A model generated the notes under the pieces. That model did no database searches and was not told where the DNA came from. It saw only the letters and a list, made by a program, of their open reading frames with translations. Source: Callaeas wilsoni (taxonomy: Eukaryota > Chordata > Aves > Passeriformes > Callaeidae). Taken from it: 64,000 nucleotides of DNA. Both the position numbers and the translations under genes were made by a program. The first letter of the stretch is position 1, and each line of letters opens with the position of its first letter. Positions 25,195 to 39,200 of this stretch are shown here, piece by piece. The DNA is taken from NCBI GenBank assembly GCA_013398955.1, contig VWPU01006257.1:1-64000 (forward strand). The letters are read 5' to 3'.

Positions 25195-28100
25195 CTGTAT
25201 TCCCCATCCCCTGCTTGATATCCAGTGTACCTTTAAATTGCAGAGGGGAGAAAGAGAAGCCGAGAGAGCTCTTCAAAGCCACCCTCTGCTACCAGACTAT
25301 GGAGGGGGTTTCAGTATCCTTTTTTGCCCCATGACAGCAGGGGACTCTGTTTGTGGACTCCTAACAGGCACAATTCTATATCCAAAATTGCTACCAAAGG
25401 AGAGAACTCTGAGCTGTACTGGGGCAGAAGACCAGCAGGTGCAAATTCTGTCACGTACAGGAAAAGGCAGCAAAGGTGGCCAGTGCTAGGATATGACAGG
25501 TTGGGGCCGGAGCCTGGGAGGCATATTGCACAGGTCCAGGTGTCCCACTGCCAAGGGAAGGCTGCTCTGGGAGAGTTGGGACTGGGCCAGACAGGGTGAG
25601 GGGGTGAACATGGACAGGAAGCATCAGACAGAAGATTGCTTGGTTGGTTGGAAATACTGATGATGCCTTCAGAAAGGCCGGGGAAGGGAGTTTCCTAGAG
25701 CAGCTGAGCTTGTCCCCAATGGTTTCATCCCCTTTGTGCTTTCTGCTGTAGTTGGGTGAGGTCATTCCTCCTTCCTCTTCCTCTTTGCTTTTGTGGTGAA
25801 GTGACATCTTTGGCTCCAAACCGGACAAGGGCAGAGCAGACTGTGATTATTTCCTTCTCAGGGCAGGTCAGGTCTCCATCACTCAGTGTAACACTGGGGC
25901 TGTCTTAAGACTTTTCAAGGCCACCAACACAGAGTTGATGAAGGACCCACAGCCTCCAGTGGCATAGGGACTGCTGTGTTTCTGCTAAGCAGCTCAGGCC
26001 AGTACACACACAAAGCCAGCTTAGTGCTTCCTCTAACTCCCGGGGTTTCTTTTCAAACATTCACTTGGAAATCCCATATTCCTAAACAGATACACTCCAC
26101 ACTCAGTAAATATGCCTTTACAAGAAGGTCAGTGGCAGTCTGGCTAGTTGGGAGATGTGACTGTTAGTCTAACAGAAAAGGGGTTGGTGATTCCAGGCCA
26201 GCTTTATCCTCAGCCTGACAAAACCTGCTGCTTGTGCCTAGCATAAACCCAGTATCATGTAGTGTCCCTTGGCTGGATCTGTACATCTTTTCTTCAAGCT
26301 GTGCTCGTACCACAGAGCAGCCACACAACCCCATGTTCATCTTTGCATTTTGGTGGTGTTTGCAAGGCAATTTGGTGGTCATGGACTAGGTTGCTTTCAG
26401 AGGAAACTTAACTGGGTGCTGTGATTTGGGTATGAGAAGAGAAAAATGCACTTTAAACTTTGCTGGGAGTGCAAAAGCCCAAATGAATGACTGAGGCATT
26501 CACTTGAAGAATCAGACTAACCCTGCTTTGGGGCAAATAGCTTACAGTGGAGGTGCAGGGGCCCCAGCATGGGCATGTTCAGTCCTTGGATTCACGCCTG
26601 TCACACACAACCCAAACTGGACATTCAGAGAAGAGGGAGATGGACAGAAATCTCTTTTTCTCCTTGTCTCTGCTTTGAGTTACAGCCTGGAGAACATAGA
26701 AAGGACTGTTTGGAGAACCTGATAGTGATGGAGGAATTCAGGGCAGTACATATGATACAGATAAGCAGAGATTTCTGATATATGTGACTGTTAACCAGCC
26801 ACCTTTATTCAGTTCAAATTCAGCATAAAGCAAGAAAAAGGAGGAGGGATTAGGGAAAGCAAGGAAAATGGTGCTAAGGCACTTGTAACAAACACTAAAA
26901 ATCACCGTATAAAAATAAAACAGCTGAAGCTAAAACAAAACTCTGTGCCTGACAGTACATTTCATATACCAGAGAGATGTCTGCGAGAGAATTCATGATA
27001 TGAGAGTTCAGGAGAAATAAGGATAAACTATTATTAGAAAATATTCAGAGTATGCAATGCCACTTATATCCAGAAATGTATTTTAATCAATCTTTCCCAT
27101 ATTGCACATTTATAAAGCTTTTAAAAAGCTTAGCAGCTCAGTGGTCTTTTGTAACTATGAATCAGGAGGTGTGTCAGTGGCACTGCAACCACATAAACCA
27201 AACCTCAGCTGTTCAATGAGCAGAATCCCAACCGATCTGATGCGCAATTTAACTTGTCTGGTGGAAGACTCTAATCTGTCTTGTTCCCAGGTTATTTGGA
27301 GGCAACAGCTGATAACCACAGCTCTGCATGCACAGATAAAAACGTGACTCTGAGCAATCCGCAGAAACGGATGAACCGCTCTTCCTGCCGTGTGCGGCGC
27401 GACTGACCCTCCATGGCTGTGAAACCAGTGCCTGGAGCAGGATGTGAAGCTGGCCAGAGGCTGGACAGACACCAGCAGGCACCCACCGTGGGCTGCAGCC
27501 CTTCCCCCACGCACACAGCTGCATCGTGCTGCCAGGGCCAAGGGTTGTTCAGACACAGGCAATCAGCAGGGCAATAAGGTTGCTGAGCCCCAAAACATAG
27601 CAGGCAGCCTCGGGGAGTTGTTCTCAGTGTCAGACAAGGGCTCTTTGGTGGAGAGAGGAACAAACATCACAGGCCTAGGTAGTGTCCAGGAAGGAAAAAT
27701 TATTAACGAGGAGCCAAATCTCATCTAAATCCAGCTGTATTTCAAGTCTCCAAGCCACTATGCTAAAATACCCAACACACTGCAGCAAAGTGAGTCTAAG
27801 AAAGGAGACAATATCTTTGCCTAAGACTGATGGTTTTCTTAGTTACTTCTTTCTTTCTCCCACTTCTGTGAGAATTCATGGACTTTTAAACACCATTTAA
27901 ATGAAATTTCAAGAGCTAGCAAACTGCATCATGGCATCTAACACAATGCAAGATTCTCCTGCCCATTGGTACACAAAATCCCTATGGCATTGTAGGAGAG
28001 AAACAGTAATCAATAAAATACTATTGCATGTGGCACTTAAACCAAAAGGTGTGTTCTTCAGAGAGCAGTGCTTAGAGAATAGACTTCTGTGAGCATGCTG

Positions 28101-31100
28101 GTACTCAGATCTCATTAAATAAGAGCACTATCAGGTTAATTAGTTAATGTCTTGTAAGCACGTTGAAGAAATATGCTATTGGGTATATCTGTGTGAGCTG
28201 CCGTTTATTTCAGAGGTAGTGGGGCATGTTCTGTATTTGACTGTGCCAGTACAATCCCATTTGGCTTCAACTGTGGAATCTGGATAAAGACAGGATATCA
28301 CATCAGGACAGAATCTGACCTTTTAAAATGCTGCTTTTAGCATCAGCCATCTCCTCGTGACTTTAAATTGTACCCCAAAGCAGAGAAAACAGTTTTCTTA
28401 CACAAACGAGAGGTGTATTACACCCACAGAAAGCAGTTCTCCCTTGCCTGCAGTTCCACTCTAGCCACAGAACAGTACCGTCTACTCAGATGGACGCAAG
28501 CTCAGGCAACTCCGACACACAAAACATGAGAAGAAGTACTATAGAACAGTGGTATGGACAACAGGGCAGTTATTACACTATGACAGATGCACACCCAGAC
28601 TACACTGGCTCCTAAGAGCTCTGCAGAAAAAGTCAGAGCTAGACACCTGTGCCAATGTCAAAAGGTAAGACAGATAAACACCCTAAAATGCAACTCATGC
28701 AGTCCTGTAAGTGTACTTGACAGGATTGTGTTGAGACAGGAAAATACTGGCTAGAAAGCTATCAATAAAGCAATCCTCCTAGGAAAATATCACCTCTAGT
28801 CCTCCTTAATATTTATACCTCCCTTTAAGTTGGCCTTCACATGTCCCTTAGACTAAAAGCTGAGTGTAAAATCCTCCAGTACACCTATAAAGTAAGATTC
28901 CTAGAGTCCAAAACAAGTGAGGTATCCCTAGAAAGATGATGGGGTTTGGGTTTGCCCTCCAGAGGGATGCTGTGAGAGTGGGAACAGACACACATTTCCT
29001 GCCAGAAAACATCGTATCACCCCTAGTGGCCCCTGGACACACAGTTATGCCTCTGTGCTGTGGTGAGACCAGCAATTCAACCAAGAAGGACACCACCTGA
29101 GCCATCCATTTAACACCTGCACACAGACAGCATTTGGAAAGCTCAGCTCCCCTGATGTTCAGACAATGCATGGCAAGCATCTTTCTGTGCATGAAGCCAG
29201 TACAGACCTCAGTTCTTTGGAGATAACACAAAATTATGTATACATATCATTATATATGTATTATCTCATCATAATTATAGAAGATACCTTTATATGCTGC
29301 AGTCTATGTCAGCTGTTTACTGCTTAGAGCTTGACTGTATTTGCAAGACAAGTTCATAAATTAAGTTCATCATTAATATTAAATTAATTTGTGTATGTTG
29401 CTAACTTTGAATTCTATTCTTTCATAAGTCTAAGAAAGGGCAATATGATATCAAAGAAAGAACAACTTATCTCAAGGTAAACCAGTGTTATTACTATGGA
29501 ATATAAGATGGTCCGTGTATGGAACTAAATTTGAATATCCTAGAACTAATAATCTTGAAGGCTCTGCCTGCATGGAAATACACCTTTCTGCCCATTCAAC
29601 TGCACAATCACTCTGCAAAACCTCAGAGAAAGCAATTTAAAATTTTTTAGGAAATGCAGAGAGTGAAACAAATCAGGTAGCTCCAAAAGGCCAAACTATG
29701 AAAAATAGATTTCATTACTAAAGCAAAAGGCAAGACCATTTGGGAAACTGGAAGCATGGATTATTACCTCCAAAGACTCAAAAAGTCTCTTTTACTACAT
29801 TGACTTTCCCCATCCATTACTCAGAGATGACAAATTAGACAATCTTCATGTCAAATCACTCCTGAGCAAGCCACAGCTGTGCAGTCGGGGGCCAGGGGCC
29901 AGCCGGGCTGGTATGGACCCTGTGTGAGCCGTGGTTGAGGGGCCACACCAGCCCCACTTCCACCTTTCTTGGACAGGAGCAGTTAGCCCAGGTGAGCAGC
30001 TCTGGGGCACATTGGGTCTTCTACTTGCAGGAGCAAGGAAGAGTTTTCTTTCTACTTGAAAGATGAGCTGATTCCAGGCCCCAATACCTTCCTATCACTA
30101 CAAAAAACTCCTTGTAGGATTTTATCCTAGGCTTCTTTGTATTCTTGCACCACTAAGAATTTTGGAGGAAGTTAAGAGGGATAGGAGCAAATAAAGGTAA
30201 AGACAGATTAAACAGCACCAAGAATACTCTTCTGTCGGATAAAAGTACATCCTGCCACAATGCCTTCTACATGTCCCTTCATCTTTACTCTGCCACTATG
30301 GCATCTGGTATTATTTGCCCCATATTTCTGTTGGTTCCTGCACCCTCTGCTCCCCTCCTCTCCCAACATCTATCAATCTTTTTCTCCTTGCAAAGCACTT
30401 GCAATTTCCACTCTTCATTATCAGTCTCTCTTTCCTTCCAGAGTAATTTTTAAAGGCTGTCCTGGGAGGCTGGGAAGAACTGAGACTGCCTGTGTGTGTG
30501 CAACACTTCTCCACCCTCAGGAGCAGGAGAAACATATTACCTTCTCTGCAGTCAGAGGGTAAAGAGTGGAAGAGAGCACAGCCTTGGGGACACGCAAGGT
30601 CCCAGTTCTGAGGGGAGAAGCAGCGGTCAGGGACTGAAGCCCCTGGTGAATCCACCCCAGCATCCCAACAAATCCCACGTTCTGCAGCATCACTTCACAG
30701 CCCAGTGTCCTGGATGGTGCCAGCCTGGGAAATAAATATGAGCAGGATACGCATAAACCAGCCCATTCCTTTGCCAGTGCTATTTCAGAACCAGTCTTTC
30801 CCAGATAATTTTAGCTTGCTTTACCGGTTGATCCCTAGAGCAAGGGAAATTCTGTTTTTTCTCTTAATGTTGTTTTACAATATTGTGATGAGCTGAATAC
30901 ATACAGCCAGAGGGAAAATGAGGCTTAGCAAGTACTACTTCTTGGCAACCAGTTTTTAAACAGATGTTCAGCTGTCGTAAGAGGCATTGTGGTGGTGGGC
31001 TGGGCCCTAGTACAATGTGCAACCAAGGATGTAGTGACAATTGTATAGGATTAATTAAACTTCCTGAATGACCTCACTTCAAGGCTCTGCAGAGACCAGA

Positions 31101-31850
31101 TAAGAATCACACAGCTTTGCCAAGAGCCTTAAAAGGGAAAGGAAAGGGAGGGAAAAGGACTTCCCGTAAACGTGGACTTCTTTCTCCGGGCTGTGGAGCA
31201 GCACCTGTGGGGGCTGGCAGGGAGGGGGGCAGCACGACTGCTCTCACTCAGTTTGAGCCTAGAGAGATGAATGGGTCAGATGTGCAAAGCAGACAGCCAC
31301 AGGCAGCCCTGGAGCCTCACAGCGGTGTGCAGAGCAAGTTACCTCTCCAGATTTCTCACAGTCCTGCTGCCCTCACCCCTGTTTCTTGTTCTCCTTACAC
31401 AGCACTTCCCATCCATTCCAGGACCCCAGGGATCCCAGACCCACCAATACAAAGCTGGGGGCACCTACATAGCAAATAATTTGATTTCCTAACTCACTCC
31501 CTCAATCACCCACACCTCAAACACACCAAAAGCTGGCCCAGTCCAGTCGATTTCCCACAGACAAAGCATCAAAGAAATCATTATAAATTTGGCTTCTCCT
31601 TCCAATGTCAATCTTCCAACACTACTGTGGCAGGCTTTGCAATACGAAAACACCCTACGTACACCTGCTTGCCACTTTCCTGGAGGAACAACCTGTACCT
31701 TGTGTTGTACTACTGCCACAGCATCTGTCAGGCTGTGGTGCAGCACTCACACTGAACTGCAAAGGTGCTGGAAAATAATAACATCCTTGGTCATGAATGA
31801 AACAAGGCACTATGGAGCTAAACGGGGCCAGGACATGAACTCCGGCACAG
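25195..31850. other. Noncoding DNA with no firmly recognised feature
   Basis: Alternates AT-rich DNA with small GC-richer patches (about 27,360-27,560; 29,880-30,010; 30,590-30,720; 31,130-31,300). Overlapping frames in several registers at 27,155-27,660 reflect composition. No paired splice sites, tRNA or mobile element were recognised. The 127-codon minus frame at 28,848-29,231 shows no family signature. Confidence 0.5.
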
Positions 31851-31853
31851 CCC

Positions 31854-31898
31854 ATATTGTTGAACAATATTCAACAAGCCCAACTTGTTGAACAAGTT
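31854..31898. repeat. Twin 17-bp palindromes sharing an 11-bp core
   Basis: ATATTGTT-G-AACAATAT (31,854-31,870) and AACTTGTT-G-AACAAGTT (31,882-31,898) are each perfect inverted repeats with a central G and share the core TTGTTGAACAA. Their centres are 28 bp apart. Between them TCAACAAG (31,871-31,878) pairs with CTTGTTGA (31,884-31,891), so an alternative hairpin is possible. Confidence 0.9.
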
Positions 31899-32182
31899 CC
31901 AACAGACTTCCTGGCCCAATTGTGTCTTCCAAGACAATGTCCAGGCTAATTTCAGGGAACACCACAATGTAGTAATTAAGATGACCAAAGCTACCTTGTT
32001 CTGGGAGAAAGAGCTCACTCATCAGCAGTGCAGCGTCCCCTTGGAATGACCAGGACATGGCCCATTCTTCTTGCTCATCAGGGTGATCATGCAAAGCCCA
32101 GAGATGTCCCCTCTTGCTGGTCTCTTGACATGTGGCAGTTTACATACCTTCACCTGGGAATGAGGGATTGTTCATCAGGGCC

Positions 32183-32223
32183 GCATGGATATAGTCAGGC
32201 CTCTAGCAGCATGGATATAGTCA
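32183..32223 (+). repeat. 15-bp direct repeat
   Basis: GCATGGATATAGTCA occurs identically at 32,183-32,197 and 32,209-32,223. It is a short local duplication with an 11-bp spacer. Confidence 0.9.
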
Positions 32224-33023
32224 AAGGTATTCAAGTGTTTAATCTTCCTTTGATTTCAGGCTTACAAAATAGAGTCTGAATTTCATCACGATGCTGGGAG
32301 CAGGATTTCATGTCACAGTAAATGTCATGCTTCCCTGAGATGATCCTGCTCTCTCTCAATCCCACTTCAGTTTCAGTGGCTCTCTTTTCCACAACACCAG
32401 TCAACTTACCAAGCAAGGGCACTGGGTGCCCAGCTGCAGGAGCAGAGTGGCCTGCAGCCAAAGCTGGTGTGAAGGAGGAGGGATGGTCCTTTCCACAGCA
32501 CACAAATGGATTGTCTTAGACACAAGAAGTGCAACTGAAGAGATCCGCAGTTCTTGGGGAATAACATGGCTGTGGTTCTCTGGAGAAGTGGTGCTTGCTG
32601 TGTCCTAGGATGCCTGCAGAAAACATGCTGCTGTGGAGCTTAGCTTGCACACCTTTCCCATCAGCATCCTGGGACATGCATCAGGCACCAAATTAAGTTC
32701 TTAAGCTCTACTCACTCAACCCTGCTGCTGACCTAAAAAGAGGGTTGGCTCACAGAACTTATAGAAAACAGCTCAGAAAGTTACCCACAGAATTAAAAGT
32801 ATTCTCCTACAAAAATTGTGTTTGTCAATGTAGGAAATTTCTTTGGCCTTTCCTACCCACAATCCTGAACAGGAAATTAGTGTATCAAGAAAGAAATCAG
32901 AGGAGTTGCTGATCTCAAGGTTTTTAACATTACACATATATCTAATGTATTTATATGTTGATCTTACTGTGTTATACATAATACATAGGGTTTTGAAAAA
33001 CTGCTGGAGAAGGTAAAAGACCA

Positions 33024-33091
33024 GAAGAGTTAAATAACTTGCTCGAGTCCCACAGAAAATCACTGATAAGAATCAAGAACAGAATCCATGT
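33024..33091 (+). mobile_element. Probable ancient MIR-like SINE relic
   Basis: AGAGTTAAATAACTTGCTC followed by GAGTCCCACAG and a GAATC...AGAATCC segment follows the order of the conserved MIR 3' portion (TTAAGTAACTTGCC, then GTCACACAG, then a GATTCGAACCC-like part). Similarity is by eye only and the relic is short. Confidence 0.45.
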
Positions 33092-33237
33092 GAAACAGCA
33101 AAACAGAGCAGAATCCAAAGTGATTGGCAAGATGCCTATCAATTTCAAAGGGACTGCAATTTAATCCCTGGAGTCTTGACTTCTAACCTGACCTCCTTGT
33201 GGCACAGCAGATTATCAGCTGAGAAACTGCTCTTTTT

Positions 33238-33272
33238 CATGCTGATCAGCATGACGGTGCATGTGACATGCA
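33238..33272. promoter_or_regulatory. Two adjacent perfect palindromes, one resembling a Maf-type site
   Basis: CATGCTGATCAGCATG (33,238-33,253) is a perfect 16-bp palindrome. Five bases on, TGCATGT-G-ACATGCA (33,258-33,272) is a perfect 15-bp one. The first contains the Maf half-sites TGCTGA and TCAGCA, but lacks the central base of the usual 13-bp Maf element. A regulatory role is inference; chance is possible. Confidence 0.35.
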
Positions 33273-33274
33273 TT

Positions 33275-36200
33275 TTAATAAGCAACTTATGATAAATGTG
33301 GTTTTAAGTCCTGTATAACAAAATAGGTCTAGTAGATATTAAAACCATCAAAAATGTGATTTTTGTCTCCCTAGATTTATTTGCTTAATGTGATCCAGGC
33401 TCCAAGTCTCTGCTATTCATATACATCCCAAAAGTCTAGAAAATTTATCATTTGCTTCAGTCAAGCACAGTAAGTTTCCTTCCCAAATACAGAATCTACT
33501 CCATGAAATTTATAATAGCACATTCAAATAGGGTTAAATGCTTTCATTTAATCTGTAACATGGGTTTAATTACTGCACGGCTTGATCTCCTGGTGCTTTC
33601 ACAATTAGGCTGCAAAAGGAGAAAACCAAGGACAAGAAGAAAGGAAGAGCTGTGGATGTCACCATGCTCATTATGGGGCATCTCTCATCTGTAAAATAAA
33701 GAAAATAGCCAAAAAGTTGTGCTGCTTCCGTGGCAAGATGAGACAAAGAGGAGGGACATCTGTATCTGACAACACATGTCTCGTAAGGAAGGCAGTGGGC
33801 AGCCTGGGTAACCAAACACCCCAAACCCTGAGCACCCCGAAACACGGGAAGAAAAGTCAGATGTTGTCTCCCAGACTGAGCCTGCCTGGAGCAAGAGGCA
33901 AGTGTAGAACTGCCCCCAGCAGTACCCAAGAGCCACTTGCTTCTCTGTGCCCTGGGCCAGCTCTGGCCCTGCATCAGGAACATGTGGCCTGAGCTTCCAG
34001 CAGAAGACGGGGATGGCTGGGGATGCCAGCAAACGCTGAGTCTGTGCCAGGGGGCCTGATGAGCAGCACTCAGTGTTTTCTTTGCACGGGGAGAAAACAG
34101 CATTATTACATCCTCTGCACACTCACAAGGTAACCACATCCGTGCCTTTTGCTGTTTAAAAGACACTGTCATTGGAAAAGCACACTGCAGAGCACGCGTT
34201 TTCTACATTGTTTTCTGCACTTGGGGCTCAATTTCACTTTAATTCCTTTAAAAGCACACTCTCAAACACACTTAGTGACCTTGTGCAGACTCCCAGCTGA
34301 ATTCTTTCTGCATAACACCCAGGCTTTACCTGTAATAACATCTCAACTGGAAAAGTAACAATACAAAACAGAAATTAATACATAAACTATAAATCAGTTG
34401 ATAAAATGCGTATGTTAACCCACTCACAGTGGAAGAACAGAGCATGATCTTTCCTGAAAGCTCAGTCCACCTCCTGATCAGATGTGTCAGCAGCAGAGCC
34501 AGTGCCACTATAAATTAATTGCCTATAGACCCAAGGTTAAAAGGCTGATTTATGCCTAGCAGTAGAGCAATGGTTACAAAAGCCCTTCTCAGCTTAGAGA
34601 TTCAGATAGAAACAGCCTCCAGGTTCAGAAATTCTTAATTTCAGCTCAGGCCTGTGTTAAAAATAAAAGGCATCCATAGTTTAAAGAAATGTTGTTTGAC
34701 CCACAGGACTACAAGTGTACAAACACAATCCTTGAGGACTTAGGCTCATAAGCTCAATGTATGTTATTACCGAGTGATTAAGCAATTGCTCAGTATGGTT
34801 TAAAAATTATATTGATACCAAAACAACAATAAAATTGATCTAAATCCTTCCTAAGGTTTTGATGTAAGTCAACATCATTTGCACGCAAGTTGTCTTAGAT
34901 GAGATGAAAATCAGAAACCCTAAAAATGGCGCAGAACTCAGCACTCTTGGATTTAGGAGAAAAAGGGAAAGAGAAGAGTTTAATGAGTTGCGTCTACTGT
35001 TTTTTAATCTCACAAGCTTTATTTGCTTCAAAAAAAGAGATTAATTTGCACAATGGAAAAAAAAAACCAAAACAGTTTTGCTAAGAGGATTCCAGCTTTG
35101 ATTTGACAAAGTAATTTTGATGCTATTTCAGAAAAGCCCCTATGTAAGTTCTGACTTCCACCTTTAGGCTTTTCCATCAGCTTTCTGTCACACTGATGTC
35201 CCTGCCACTACGCCAGCACCCACCTTCACCTGGCTTAAGCCTTCCCTGTGCCGCAGAGCCCCAGTGCCTGCCCCCATGAACATGGGATTTCCAGGCACCA
35301 CTGGTGATCCCTGGGAACTGCCTGTCTGCTGACACAATGCTCCTCTAAGCTGATGCTCCTCCAAGCAATCCCAGAGACCTGTGTGCTCACTCAGGAAGGC
35401 AGCTGCATGCCCTCACGATCAACACTGGCACCTGCTGAGAGCAGATTTTCTGTGGTGTCCCAAGGATTTAAGTTATCATTAAATAATATTGAGCCCGTTC
35501 CAGTTAAGAAGTAATGCATTCACAGCATCAGCAGGAGCCAAATGAATTTTTTCCAAGTTTTCTTGTGACTGAAGTAACTAGCTTTCTGTTATGCCAATGC
35601 TACAGTTGTAACCTAGAAAGCAATTATTTTAGTATCAAAGCCCGACATCATATGTATGATCTTTAATGGAGAAAGCATTACTACAAATAGGTAGGATACT
35701 GATGGAAGACAGACTCTGCAGGCAGGAGGGGATGTTGCTCCAAGCAGCTATATCCCTGCCTCCCCCCAGTAAGCTGTATTAACTGCTCCAACACCTCTTC
35801 ATGACAGATAATAACCCCACTAACAAGCACCTGATTCTGCCTGAGAATCTCTTAAAAGTGTCACTGTCACTCGAGTGGGAGCTCTGCTTAATGCTCCTCT
35901 CTCGATGAGGTGAAGCAGCTCAGCACAGACAGCTCTCTGCTGCAGCCTTCTTACCTCCTACTTTTCCATGTCCTACAGCAGGCTTGGGGTTTCTGTCATT
36001 CTCCCTAGAGGTGCTGGAAGGATAAGGTCCCATTCCTGGGGGACTGGGAAGCCCTCTCGTATTTGCCAATGGAAGCAGTGGAAAAGGGCATCGAAGCTTT
36101 CAAACTGACATAAGATTAAAATTCTCAAATGCTTTCAATATGTCAGTTAAAGATATGAGAGGAATAGCAGGATACTTCAGAGACACTTCACAAGAAGAGG

Positions 36201-39200
36201 CAGAAAGAGCATTCAGCTGCACCTTTTGCAGGGTCATCTTTCCCTGGAACAGCAGGTTCTGCCCTGAGGGCTTTAGCTAGCAGTAGTGCCCAGCTCAGGA
36301 ACCGTGAGTGCAGTGGCCTCGTGAAAGGCTGTGATAAACAGTACTGGGTGGGCAAAAGAAGGTAGGAACCAACTGGATTTTTAATCTACAGATATTAGTT
36401 CTGCCAGTTAGCATAAATTTAAAGAAGAAACAAAACAGCAGTCAGAGGGAAACACCTGCAGCTCTTTGAGAGTCACTCAGTTTTGAACTTTGACCTCTTT
36501 GTTTCACCAGTTTAAATTAAGCAATTAGTAATGTGCTGACAATTTTTTTTAACGTGCTTCCCAAGCGAATGTTACCCATGAGCCCATGATAAGACCACAG
36601 CACAGAAAGGGCACTTAAAAGATCACTCTGAAATTTGTTGTTGTCACATTAAAGAGATAAAAAGCCTTTTCTCTGCCACAGGGATGGGGAAAAGCAAAGT
36701 ATTTGAATCAAATTAGCCAGCTGGGTACCTAAGAAAGATAAGTGCATGGCAGAGTGTATTGACCACATACTGTTCTTGCAGGGGGTTGATAGGGAACATA
36801 TGTGAAGACTTGATGGTGCTGGAAGGATTTGAAGACCCTGCCAGCAAGATTTTGGCTGCACAGTTTGAACCTGATCCAGTCCCTCCACTCCTGTGATCTC
36901 TACCACCACACCCGTGCAACCAGTGCTAGATTTCCCTCATGAAAGCAAAAATTATACATAATCTGCCACCTGGAAATGTTCCTCTCAGCAGTCCTTCCCT
37001 TCCCTTGGGTCTTCTCTAAATCCCGCTGTTCTTTCTCTGTGTTGGTTAATCCCCCAGATAATTCTGCATGTGCTTAAGAGATGGCTGGAAATAGGAAACT
37101 TTCTCTGGCAGGAAAAGGGAGAGAAAAACAGAAGTTAAAGCTCACTTTAAAATGTTGAGTTAGTTATTTTTTTATGTCTGGGTGCTAAATCCGCTGAGAC
37201 AGCATCAAACTGCATATTTCTTAGGCAGTAGCTAGCACCAAAGCCTTGGCTCCATTCCCCTTAGACCTGGAAGCTTTGTGGAGCAGAAGACATCTCCCAC
37301 GAGACTCCACTTCCCAGGAAGGTTTATTTCCCCACAGCTGAGATCTGAGACCACATGCCTGGAAGCAGAGAAGGGAGCCTTCCCCTCCATCTTAACCCTT
37401 CGTACCACACCAACCTACCAAAGTCCCTGACCTGCCGTGTTTGCCCCAGCTGCACATTGCACTTTCCAGGACAGCAGAAAGGCCATGGGAACATTTCATG
37501 AACATTTCAAGGACAATGTGCTGTTCTGTGTGTTTACAGATTTGAACATCCTCACTATCTCACATAAAGCAAACGCTAAAACAGGCCCCAGTTGCAGCAA
37601 ATGCTGTATCTTGTCATGTCACAAACTCCACAGGGCCCATGCAGCCAAGATCAGACCCATCACTAACACCTCCCCGCCTTGGATACCTATGCACGAACAA
37701 AAGTCACTCAGCCTTCTGCCTGCGTTGAATCCACTGGGTTTATTTTAAAGCTGTCTTTGAATTAACATGACACATCTGCAAATGCAAAACCTCAACCTAC
37801 TCTGTTGAGGATTTAAAGAGGGCAAATAGGGCACAGCTATAATGGGAGTGACAATTCCTAGCAGAAAGGAATTTTTAAAACCACAGATAGATGTCCTTTT
37901 TATAACTTCTATTTTTGAAATGCATGTAAGGATTGAAGATAAAGCCAACATCCCATGCAATCACAAACTAAAACTGGTCCAAACCCACAAAAATATGGAT
38001 GCAGAGAAATGCAAAGTTACATTCCTGCATAGCTGTTTTTCCTCCCCAGTGTGATGGAGCCACCACTGCCTCTGCCACCTCTGCCCCTGCCACCTCTGCC
38101 TGCCAGTGAGAGACAGTGAGTGAATGGCTTGTGCCTTCTCTGGACCTTCAGATCTAGGAAAGCTCCATGTGGCCTTGAGTGAAAGTGGCAGACACTTCTC
38201 TGCCCCATGCCTCTAGCATTTGCTAGACACTGTGTTTCATGTTCCTGCCTTCGGGTTTATGCCTTCCGACCTGGCAGATTTAACCCCAATGCCCCGGAAA
38301 GTTTGTGTTGCATCATGCCTGCAGACTCTGGGCCAGGGCAAATTAGTGAGGGGAAGCAGAAGATTTTCCAGAGGAAAACCCCTACAACCTTTTGGGAAGA
38401 AAGCCAGGCTCAGATTCACATTTGTGGTCCTAAATTGAGAATCAAGGGAAACTCCAAGTGCTGTAAGAGCAGTATTTACAGGGTGAGCGTACTACACCTC
38501 ATGCTCTACATGGCAAAGGGCTTAACTGCTTGAAAGCTTGTCTTCCTTTTTCCCCTGGCAAAACTCTGTTGCCTGAAACTAGAAAAATATCTTTTCCTAC
38601 GGCTCTAGACCATATGGCTGTGTTAGTATTACTGGGATTAAGGACTTCCAGCCATGGAATCCACCACTGCAGGCAGCTCTGGGAGGAGAGTTTTCCCCAG
38701 GAAATGAGAGATTTCTCTACTCAGCCTCAGAGCTGTGAACAAGGTGGCCTGGCTATGCCACAGATTATTGATTCAGAGTGGGGCAAGCTTCTTGGGAAGC
38801 TGAGAAAACTCCTCTCTCTGTATACGAGATGAGCCTGACACCAGAAACGCAAAAAGAATTTGGCCTGCTTAGAGAAGGTGGCATTTGTCTCTCACTCCTT
38901 GGATGCCACTATTCCCATATTTTAGGCTACCACAAAAATCTGCATTATTTTCCAAAGCCTCTTTTCTTGTATTGAAATGAATTCTCACAAACACACAAAC
39001 ACACCTTGAAATCTCCTAGAAATATAAACTTCTGGCAAGAAGAAGAATCAAGTCACACAGTCTGAATACAGCCCAGTCAGCATTAAAGAAAAAAATTGCT
39101 AATTAGGTGGAACAGAAGTACCTGAGCCTGGCAGCACAGAGAGTCACAACTAATGAAGCACCAATGTAGCATCTCGGGTGATCAGTCTCCGTAACTTTTC

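Noticed and set aside
33570..34172. 200-codon minus frame, the longest in the window besides the CpG-island frame
   Set aside because: No domain, no splice sites at its ends, composition typical of chance in GC-richer DNA, and overlapping frames in two other registers.
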